Source: Fictibacillus phosphorivorans (lineage in GTDB: Bacteria; Bacillota; Bacilli; Bacillales; Fictibacillaceae). From it: a stretch of DNA of 64,000 bases. Each line of letters starts with the position of its first letter. The first letter of the stretch is position 1. The stretch covers positions 186,001 through 250,000 of the forward strand of contig NZ_JAMBOR010000003.1 of NCBI RefSeq assembly GCF_023715845.1, written 5' to 3'. Below the pieces are notes generated by a model. That model did no database searches, was not told the origin of the DNA, and was given only the letters and a program-made list of their open reading frames with translations. Below are positions 1-6,765 of this stretch, in pieces. The position numbers were made by a program, and so were the translations under genes.

Positions 1-180
1 GATTAGACGAATGTCCCGGGTTTTAAAATTTTTTTAGGAAAATTCATTAATTTACGCTAAAACAGACAATATATAATGTGTAAATTTTCTCATATTTCAT
101 TTATTGAATAGGAATACGCACAACGTTTATGCTATAGTTAGAGTTGTTAAATTATTACTTCACAGTAGGAGTGTTTGAAA

Positions 181-1077
181 ATGAAAAAATGGATGTTATC
201 TTTAGGGCTCACAGCGGGACTTATTTCTCTATCCGCTTGTAATAACGCTGGTGCTGACTCAGAAGCAATTGTTGAATCTAAAGCTGGAGATATCACTAAA
301 GAACAGTTTTACAATAAAATGAAAGAGCAATATGGTGATCAAGTACTAAACCAGATGATCGATGAAATGGTACTTGAGGATAAATATAAAGTTACCGACA
401 AAGAGATCGATAAAGAAATCGACAAGATCAAAGAAGAGCTTGGCGGAGAAGAAGCTTTCAAACAAGCGCTTGAACAAAACGGTTTATCGGATGAGAAACA
501 GCTAAAAGAACGCGTTAAGTCTATGCTTTTAAATGAAAAAGCAGCAACAGAAGGCGTTAAGGTTTCTGAAGATGAAATGAAGAAAGTATTCGAAGAAAAG
601 TACAAAACAGAAGTAAAAGCTAGCCACATCTTAGTTGACGATGAAAAAACAGCTAAAGAAGTACAGAAGAAACTTAAAGAGGGCGGAGATTTTGCTAAAT
701 TAGCAGAAGAATACTCTAAAGACCCTGGTTCTAAATCAAAAGGTGGAGACCTAGGCTTCTTCGGTAAAGGTGCTATGGTTCCTGAATTTGAAAAAGTAGC
801 GTTCACTCTTGATAAAGGTGAAACAAGTGATCTTGTTAAATCTGACTATGGTGTTCACATCATCAAAGTAACGGACAAGCGTGAAAACAAGTTCGAAGAC
901 AAAAAAGAACAAGTTGAACAAGAATTAAAACAGCAAAAAGCGAAACCAATAACAGAAATCTTAGAGAAGCTTCGCAAAAAAGCTGACGTTAAGATTAAAG
1001 ATAAAAAATTAAAAGAAAAGATCGAAAAGAAGGCTGAACAACCGCAGCAACCACAGATGCCGCAACAACAGCAATAA
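181..1077 (+). CDS. prsA: Foldase lipoprotein PrsA, peptidyl-prolyl isomerase
   Basis: Extracytoplasmic foldase that helps secreted proteins fold after Sec export. The protein has a type II signal peptide with lipobox LSAC (Cys at residue 20), a Lys/Glu-rich helical N-domain, a parvulin (PpiC) domain at roughly residues 135-230 (ASHILVD, GGDLGFF, VPEFEKVAF), and a charged tail ending in a Gln/Pro-rich stretch. I chose ATG 181 because the AGGAG at 167-171 lies 9 nt upstream; the in-frame TTG at 175 is only 3 nt from it. Length (298 aa) fits Bacillus PrsA. It is monocistronic, with a terminator just downstream and convergent to yhaL, as in B. subtilis. Confidence 0.96.
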   Translation: MKKWMLSLGLTAGLISLSACNNAGADSEAIVESKAGDITKEQFYNKMKEQYGDQVLNQMIDEMVLEDKYKVTDKEIDKEIDKIKEELGGEEAFKQALEQNGLSDEKQLKERVKSMLLNEKAATEGVKVSEDEMKKVFEEKYKTEVKASHILVDDEKTAKEVQKKLKEGGDFAKLAEEYSKDPGSKSKGGDLGFFGKGAMVPEFEKVAFTLDKGETSDLVKSDYGVHIIKVTDKRENKFEDKKEQVEQELKQQKAKPITEILEKLRKKADVKIKDKKLKEKIEKKAEQPQQPQMPQQQQ

Positions 1078-1085
1078 TTTCGATA

Positions 1086-1120
1086 AACCAGGTCTCTAAT
1101 CAGTGGCCTGGTTTTTCTTT
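1086..1120 (+). terminator. Intrinsic terminator of prsA
   Basis: Inverted repeat AACCAGG/CCTGGTT (1086-1092 and 1107-1113) followed by a T-rich run, 9 bp after the prsA stop. Confidence 0.85.
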
Positions 1121-1190
1121 GTCATTATATAGGGGGCTGACTAATTTCAGTCTCTTTTAAATTGGATCAAAAGAGTTTTTAAAGGCATTT

Positions 1191-1463
1191 ACGGTACGTG
1201 TTTTTTTATTCTGTTACACGTTCGCGCAAGATGATTTGCTTTTCGCGCAGAAAGGGTGAGTTTCGCGCAGACTTACTCATACAACCCTTACTCAGCACTA
1301 AAAACAGCTTGATAGGTGGTTATTTTTGCTTGGGACCTTAAAAAGTGAATGCCTCATCTGATTTCATCTGGTTTTGGTTCATCAAAACATCCTTTTTAAC
1401 TTGCTATATATAAAAAAAGGGACCTGAACTCAAACGTTTTTATACTTTTGAGTCAGCCCCTAT
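1191..1463 (+). repeat. Intergenic repeat family, copy A (CGCGC variant)
   Basis: One of four related intergenic elements in this window (others at 4558, 43047 and 51424). It opens with ACGGTACGTGTT...GTTACACG, continues with three units starting CGCGCA at 1223, 1244 and 1264 (spacing 21 and 20 bp), has a tail GGTTCATCAAAACATCCTTT shared with copy D, and ends in a hairpin GGGACCTGAACTCAAA...TTTTGAGTCAGCCCC. The hairpin lies 4 bp before the yhaL stop and would terminate yhaL. No coding potential is evident. Confidence 0.8.
1412..1463 (-). terminator. Terminator of yhaL (3' end of repeat copy A)
   Basis: On the minus strand the arms GGGGCTGACTCAAA and TTTGAGTTCAGGTCCC pair and are followed by a run of seven T, directly beyond the yhaL stop. 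Confidence 0.75.
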
Positions 1464-1467
1464 TTCC

Positions 1468-1803
1468 TTATTCACCAGACGCTTTCTGCTCTGGTTCATG
1501 TTCACTATCACTTGACATCATGTTAAATTGCTCATTCATTTCCTTTGCTTCCTCATGGGCTCTCGCCAACTCCAAGCGTTTCATGTACACCTTTCCTTCT
1601 TCCTCGATCAATTTTTGTTCGATGGTTCGTTCTTCCTGGAAAAGAGTCGTAGCCTTATAACCGCTATAAATAATGCCGCATAATACAAAATACATCCACC
1701 ATGGAGTCATTACAAAGAACGCACTTACCCCTGCTGAGTATTCTTTCAGCACAAATGCAGCAATGAGTATCGCACCAAAAAATAAAGCAGCATATCCTTT
1801 CAT
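1468..1803 (-). CDS. yhaL: Sporulation protein YhaL family, small membrane protein
   Basis: A 111-residue membrane protein. Two hydrophobic segments (about residues 4-20 and 30-50) are followed by a charged helical tail. The block PWWMYFVLCGIIYSGYKA...EEEGKVYMKRLE resembles the Bacillus sporulation protein YhaL, which sits beside prsA in B. subtilis as here. The start at 1803 has GGGGGAG 8 nt upstream; the longer reading from TTG 1830 would overlap that site. The protein is longer than I remember for YhaL, with an extra N-terminal membrane segment. Function is not established; a role in sporulation is inferred from the family name. Confidence 0.8.
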   Translation of the reverse strand: MKGYAALFFGAILIAAFVLKEYSAGVSAFFVMTPWWMYFVLCGIIYSGYKATTLFQEERTIEQKLIEEEGKVYMKRLELARAHEEAKEMNEQFNMMSSDSEHEPEQKASGE

Positions 1804-1869
1804 CGATAAACTCCCCCTTTTGTTAGACAAGCTTTTACTATAATCTATGAGGGAGTCTGATCAGATATG

Positions 1870-3177
1870 TCACGAAAGTGCAGGTTTTGCTTTTGTTTCA
1901 GCGTTTGAACGTGTTTTTGCTTTTCTATCAAATGCCCGGAACATCACGTAGTAGATTCCTGCAGCTGCTATCGCTAGAATAAAGAGTAAGTAAAACGTGT
2001 TTTCGAAGCCGATCCACATCGTTAATGGAATAGAGATGGGCGCTATCGTACGTCCGATTGAAAAACGAAGACCCGCTGCCGCAAAGTATTGTCCTCTCAT
2101 ATTCTCAGGTGCCAGCTTCGAAATAAAGCTTTCCTGAATCCCTACGACCATCAGTTCAGCCGTCGTAAAAATCACCATCGCTGCAAACAACACCCACATC
2201 ATAGTCGTCCCGCCGAACACAAGCATCGATATACCGTAAAGAATCGAAGAAAGAATAAAAACCCTTCCTTCTTTAAAACGATTCATCCATTTGGCCATCC
2301 AAACCGTACAAAGGGCAACCATTAATCCGTTTAGAGAGATTAAATAGCCGAAAACTTTTTCGCCCGTTAATTGAAGATCCCAGTTTCCAATTGCAATAAG
2401 CGTTTGTTCGGGAACTTTCTCCGTTAGATAGACAGCCAATAATAGGTCCATCTGCATGAATGTTTGAGCGACAAGGATTCCCGCTAGAATGAAAAGTAAA
2501 AATAACTTGTCACTAGCTATCACTCTATAGTCCTTCATTTGTTCCCAAACGGCTTCATGCCATTTTTTATCGGATCCTACTTGCTCCAAAATTTCTTTTT
2601 TAACCGGTACCGTTTCTTTAACGAATTTTGCTAGAACACATGCCAAGATAATGCTTCCTATTAAACAGGCAAGAAGCAATTCAAAGCGATAAGAAAAAAA
2701 GAATATACTTCCTAAGACCGGTCCGAATACCACAGATATGTTGATGGATGTGTAGAATACAGCAAAAACTTGTGAACGATGCTTCTCTTCTACTACATCA
2801 GCAATCATGGCATGACTCGCTGGCCAATACAAAGAGCCAAAGAGGCCTAATGCTGAAAAAGCGATGAACGTTAAAACAGGGGAATCCAACCATGGCGAGT
2901 TAGCCAATACGAAGAACACGAACGAGGCAGCTTGCCCCCATGCTGCAATAACCATCATCTTTTTGCGCCCAAACCTGTCTGCACAATAGCCGCCGACCAG
3001 GTTCGTGATCACCCCAATTACCTGTGAGAGTACAAGCAAGATACCAGCAGTTTGTTTTCCCAGCTCATCTGAAAAATAGATCGCCATAAACGGGAAGAAC
3101 ATCCAGAATAATAGATTTACAAAAAACTCTCCGATTAAACGTACTTTAATGTTAGTATCCCAATCTTTCCATTTCAT
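1870..3177 (-). CDS. MFS transporter, DHA1-type drug efflux
   Basis: Major facilitator with about 12 hydrophobic segments in 435 residues. The loop 2-3 signature GGYCADRFGRKKMM is present, and the opening MKWKDWD...VRLIGEFFVN is typical of a Bacillus drug-efflux MFS subgroup (YttB-like). It probably exports toxic small molecules by proton antiport; the substrate cannot be read from sequence. ATG 3177 is preferred (GAGTGAG upstream) because family members begin at MKWKDWD; an in-frame TTG at 3222 would add 15 atypical residues. It stands alone on the minus strand between yhaL and yhaM. Confidence 0.87.
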   Translation of the reverse strand: MKWKDWDTNIKVRLIGEFFVNLLFWMFFPFMAIYFSDELGKQTAGILLVLSQVIGVITNLVGGYCADRFGRKKMMVIAAWGQAASFVFFVLANSPWLDSPVLTFIAFSALGLFGSLYWPASHAMIADVVEEKHRSQVFAVFYTSINISVVFGPVLGSIFFFSYRFELLLACLIGSIILACVLAKFVKETVPVKKEILEQVGSDKKWHEAVWEQMKDYRVIASDKLFLLFILAGILVAQTFMQMDLLLAVYLTEKVPEQTLIAIGNWDLQLTGEKVFGYLISLNGLMVALCTVWMAKWMNRFKEGRVFILSSILYGISMLVFGGTTMMWVLFAAMVIFTTAELMVVGIQESFISKLAPENMRGQYFAAAGLRFSIGRTIAPISIPLTMWIGFENTFYLLFILAIAAAGIYYVMFRAFDRKAKTRSNAETKAKPALS

Positions 3178-3547
3178 GTTGCTCACTCTTTTCTTGTAAT
3201 GTAAATGCCAAACCTTTATCAATTTTCACCTGTCTTTTGACCGCTATGGAATAAATGGGATTCCGACTAAAAACAGAAAAAAGCCCATGAATAAGCACCT
3301 TTTGCATGTGCATACCACAGACTTTTTATAAAAGGCTGAAGATGACACAAGAAAGATCGCTCAAAAGAAGGTAGAATGCATAGCAAAATAAGCCTTTCCT
3401 CAAATGAGGATGGGTCGTTATTTAGCCTTGCTTTCCTGCCTTAATTTGAACAATGCTTTTCATGAGTCATTGCCTCCTGATCGTTGTTTTATATTTCCAA
3501 TTCCAAATCTAACATAATTTCAAACTTTTCACAATCTTTTTTGAAGG
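3178..3547. other. Intergenic region without a convincing gene
   Basis: 370 bp between yhaM and the MFS gene. It contains an AT-rich inverted repeat near 3383-3424 (AAATAAG...CCTC/GAGG...TTATTT) that could be the yhaM terminator. It also holds a possible 13-codon minus-strand ORF (3422-3463, beginning MKSIVQ) with AGGAGG about 10 nt upstream. Nothing else is recognised. Confidence 0.4.
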
Positions 3548-4507
3548 TTAATTTTTGGCAAATTCTGCTTGGAAAAGAGGTTTATACAGGGAACGGTTTT
3601 CTAAGGCAAACTGCTTCTCTGTAAACTCTCCTGGCTGTACCTTTTCAAGCGCTCGATCCATCATGTTCATTCTTGCGTCAAAATTATCGATCATATGAAG
3701 GATCTCTGCTTCTCTGATCAACGGCTGTTTCGGACTACCCCACTCTGGCTTACTATGGTGACTGAGCACGAGATGCTGAAGGACTGTTACTTCCTCACCT
3801 TCAATCTCTAACTCTTTTGCCGCCATTCCAATCTCATTTACCATGATTGAAATATGACCTAGTAACTTACCTTCTAACGTATAAGTCGCTGCAACCGGTC
3901 CAGACAATTCGATCACTTTTCCAAGGTCATGCAGAATGATTCCTGCATACAGAAGATCGGTATCTAAGGAAGGGTATAGGTTGCTGAACGCTTTAGCCAC
4001 ATTAAGCATGGATACAACATGATAAGCGAGTCCTGAAACGAATTCATGATGATTCTTAACAGCTGCCGGATATTCCAAGAAATCCGTTTGATATTTCTTA
4101 AGCAGATGTCTCGTAATTCGTTGGATATTCGGATTTTTCATCTCAAATATGTATTGTGTGATCGTCTCTACCATTGCTTCTTGTGTAAGTGGGGCGGTTT
4201 CAAGAAAATCGCTTATCTTTACGCCGTCAAGTTCCGTTGCAGGGCGGATTGCTTTTAGCTTAAGCTGCATTTTCCCTCTGTAGTTGCTCATTTCGCCTGA
4301 AAGCTTCACAATGGCTTGCGCTGCATAAAGCTCCTCATCCTCAGGTGAGCTGTCCCACAATTTTGCTTCTACATCTCCAGACTGATCTTGGAGGATCAAC
4401 GTTAAAAATGGCTTTCCGTTACTGGCAGTTCCTCTTACAGATGATTTAACGAGAAAAAACCCGTCTACCATTTCTCCTACCTTATAAAAAGCTAGTCCTT
4501 TTTTCAT
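3548..4507 (-). CDS. yhaM: 3'-5' exoribonuclease YhaM
   Basis: Cytoplasmic 3'-to-5' exonuclease acting on single-stranded RNA, and DNA in vitro in the B. subtilis homologue; it trims terminator-generated 3' ends. The 319-residue protein has an N-terminal OB-fold ([16 protein letters not shown], residues about 20-95) and an HD domain with HHEF near residue 150, HDLGK near 195 and [12 protein letters not shown] near 240, the metal-binding residues of the family. ATG 4507 follows GGGGTGG; an upstream in-frame start at 4543 lacks such a site. In B. subtilis yhaM directly precedes yhaN; here a two-component system lies between them. Confidence 0.95.
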   Translation of the reverse strand: MKKGLAFYKVGEMVDGFFLVKSSVRGTASNGKPFLTLILQDQSGDVEAKLWDSSPEDEELYAAQAIVKLSGEMSNYRGKMQLKLKAIRPATELDGVKISDFLETAPLTQEAMVETITQYIFEMKNPNIQRITRHLLKKYQTDFLEYPAAVKNHHEFVSGLAYHVVSMLNVAKAFSNLYPSLDTDLLYAGIILHDLGKVIELSGPVAATYTLEGKLLGHISIMVNEIGMAAKELEIEGEEVTVLQHLVLSHHSKPEWGSPKQPLIREAEILHMIDNFDARMNMMDRALEKVQPGEFTEKQFALENRSLYKPLFQAEFAKN

Positions 4508-4557
4508 ATTCCACCCCGCCTTTCTTTGATATAAGTATAGCATATCCGCTAATTTTT

Positions 4558-4624
4558 ACGGTACGTGTTCTTTTGGTTGTTCTATGATCGTTCAAGATAG
4601 ACCAACTTTCGCTCAAACTTTCAA
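4558..4624 (+). repeat. Intergenic repeat family, copy B (short)
   Basis: Truncated member: ACGGTACGTGTTCTTTT head, then two units CGTTCAAGATAG (4589) and CGCTCAAACTTT (4610) spaced 21 bp. It lacks the terminator-like tail. It lies between the yhaM start and the cssS stop. Confidence 0.7.
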
Positions 4625-4644
4625 AACGTTGTCATGATAGATGA

Positions 4645-6012
4645 TTATTCTTCTTTGTGCTTGTCCTCTAGAGGTAGTTTAATCTGAAAAGCTACACCAT
4701 TGTTCGTATTGTGTGCGGTTGCTTTGCCTCCGTGCAGCTCAGCAATCCGTTTAACAATAGCGAGCCCAAGGCCAAACTGTCCTTTGTTTCCTTTTCGGAA
4801 CGGTTGAAAAATCTCTTCTCCTGTTACGTCTGTCAGCTGCTCACCATCATTAAAAACTTCGACAATGAAGTAGCTGCCTTTATGGAAAGCTGATAATCGT
4901 ATCGTCTCACTCGCATAACGGAGTGCGTTTTGAACAAGATTATCGAGAAGGATGCTCCATTGTTCATGATCGCCGTTAATTTTATAATGGTTACCTGTGA
5001 TCTCGAAGTTAATATCCTCACGCTGATATCTGAAACGTTCAACGATATCTTCAGCCAGATCACCGAACTCAAAGGTCTCTTTTGATATAACATCTAGCTT
5101 CATCGCATCGAGCTTTGTATAGTACAGCATGTTTTGAACACGCTTTTCCATTCGCTGTGTCTCTTTTAAGATTACATCCATCATGCCTTCAGTCGTCTCT
5201 TTTGGCATGATGCCATCTTTAACAGACTGGGCATAGCTTTTGATCGTCATGATCGGTGTTTTCAGTTCATGAGAGGCGTGCTGAATAAATGTCTTTTGGG
5301 CATGATCATGCCTCAGGAGGTTTTGCCTCATCTCCTCAAATTGTTTTGAAAGGACATAGAACTCGTCATCCCCTTTCCAATGAAAGGGTTCTTGCCAGTT
5401 CCTTTTTGCGATTTGCTCAAAACGCTTTCCTAAAATGGTCAGCGGTGAGCGAAGATATCGTGCCAGCCAGATCGCTGGAATAATGGAAAAGATCCCTGTA
5501 AATAGCAAGATCAAAACAAGTCTCAGCCACAGTCTATTAACCATCTGATCCCGGTAGGAATCCCACATATATGAGATTAGATAGACTGCTTCTCCCTTCG
5601 TGTTCATCGTTCCTTTAGAGATTACATAAAAGAGAGTCGCATCTTCATACGTTAACTCATATCTGCCTTTATTCTCTTTTTGTTCATACGCCTTTTCCGC
5701 CATCTCCACTAATACTTCTTCAGGAACAGGATCCCCTTGAGAGTTGGCATACTGATCGATGATTAAGAAATGACCGACAGACCGTTCTGCATTTCGCCTT
5801 TCGATAAAATCAACCGAAGATTCCCCTTTTTGAGGAAACTGCCTTTGTGGATCACGCACTCTCTCTTGTTCATTTTCAATAATTCTGTATGTTTCTTCTG
5901 TCAGTGTATCCTTAATGGACAGTGGATAAATAATGGCTGTCAATAGGCCGATCGTAAACAGAAGAAGCCCGAACGAAAGCCAAATGCGCTGCGTAAGATT
6001 TAGCCGAATCAT
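4645..6012 (-). CDS. cssS: Sensor histidine kinase, CssS-like (secretion stress)
   Basis: Membrane sensor kinase of 455 residues: TM1 at residues 10-30, an extracytoplasmic sensor loop to about 155, TM2 about 160-182, a HAMP region (ARYLRSPLTILGKRFEQIA), HisKA with the phospho-accepting His in HASHELKTP (about residue 248), and HATPase_c with DNLVQNALRY and GLGLAIVKRIAELHGG. Stretches such as SYMWDSYRDQ and IPAIWLARYLRSPL closely match what I recall of B. subtilis CssS, which senses misfolded exported protein and activates htrA/htrB. It overlaps cssR by 4 bp (ATGA), so the two are co-translated. Proximity to prsA supports the secretion-stress role, which is inferred. Confidence 0.85.
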   Translation of the reverse strand: MIRLNLTQRIWLSFGLLLFTIGLLTAIIYPLSIKDTLTEETYRIIENEQERVRDPQRQFPQKGESSVDFIERRNAERSVGHFLIIDQYANSQGDPVPEEVLVEMAEKAYEQKENKGRYELTYEDATLFYVISKGTMNTKGEAVYLISYMWDSYRDQMVNRLWLRLVLILLFTGIFSIIPAIWLARYLRSPLTILGKRFEQIAKRNWQEPFHWKGDDEFYVLSKQFEEMRQNLLRHDHAQKTFIQHASHELKTPIMTIKSYAQSVKDGIMPKETTEGMMDVILKETQRMEKRVQNMLYYTKLDAMKLDVISKETFEFGDLAEDIVERFRYQREDINFEITGNHYKINGDHEQWSILLDNLVQNALRYASETIRLSAFHKGSYFIVEVFNDGEQLTDVTGEEIFQPFRKGNKGQFGLGLAIVKRIAELHGGKATAHNTNNGVAFQIKLPLEDKHKEE

Positions 6013-6692
6013 GACGGGATGATCCTGTATCCAGCACCATAGACGGTCTCTAAGTTCAGCCGCGGCATCTTTTTGCGCACACGTCTGATCACATCATCTA
6101 CAGCACGTTCAGATCCAAAGTAGTCATCTCCCCAAACATATTCCAGGATTTCTTCTCTTTTTCGGGATTTACCCTTGTTCTCGATTAAATAAAGCAAGAC
6201 GTCTATTTCTTTACCGGTTAAATTGATGATGTCTCCGTCCCGAGTAATTTTTCTTGAGATCGGATCGATCGTATACCCTGTAATCTCAATGATCTGCGGC
6301 ATTCTGTTGCCTGTTTCATAAACTCTTGTTAATAGTTTCTTGACGCGGATCACAAGCTCTCTTGGCATGAAAGGTTTCGCGAGATAATCATCACTTCCCA
6401 GCTCAAGACCCACAATTCGGTCAAGGTCCTGATCTCTTGCAGAAATGAAAATCACGGGTATATCCGAATTCTTTTTAATATCTTTGATCATTTCATAGCC
6501 GTCCATCCCCGGAAGCATGATATCTAGTATCCAAAGATGTGGAGGGGATCCTTCTGACTTCTCTAATGCTTCTTCTCCATTATGAAAAACAGACACATTC
6601 CATCCTTCTTTTTCCATATAAGCTTTTAAGACATGTGAAAGATCTTGCTCATCCTCTACTAAGTAGATCGTATACTCATTTGACATGGGCAT
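6009..6692 (-). CDS. cssR: OmpR-family response regulator, CssR-like
   Basis: Response regulator of 227 residues: receiver domain with acidic pocket EDE near residue 13, phospho-acceptor Asp in LWILDIMLPGMDGY (about residue 56) and Lys in LAKPF (about 106), followed by a winged-helix DNA-binding domain (INLTGKEIDVLLYL...VDDVIRRVRKKM...GAGYRI). PPHLWILDIMLP and GDDYFGSERAVDD resemble B. subtilis CssR closely. The start has GGAGGAGGGG upstream. First gene of the cssRS unit. The kinase partner is encoded immediately downstream. Confidence 0.88.
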   Translation of the reverse strand: MPMSNEYTIYLVEDEQDLSHVLKAYMEKEGWNVSVFHNGEEALEKSEGSPPHLWILDIMLPGMDGYEMIKDIKKNSDIPVIFISARDQDLDRIVGLELGSDDYLAKPFMPRELVIRVKKLLTRVYETGNRMPQIIEITGYTIDPISRKITRDGDIINLTGKEIDVLLYLIENKGKSRKREEILEYVWGDDYFGSERAVDDVIRRVRKKMPRLNLETVYGAGYRIIPS

Positions 6693-6765
6693 TTCCCCTC
6701 CTCCAATTATTTTTGCTAGTTATAAGGAGTCCATTTTCGCTCAAGGTTGCTTCAAAAAGTAGCAT

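Noticed and set aside
339-806. 155-codon Ser-rich ORF opposite prsA
   Set aside because: Mirror frame of a Lys/Glu-rich gene; composition is explained by the prsA codons.
3422-3463. 13-codon ORF MKSIVQIKAGKQG after AGGAGG
   Set aside because: Too short to support alone; kept only as a remark in the intergenic entry.
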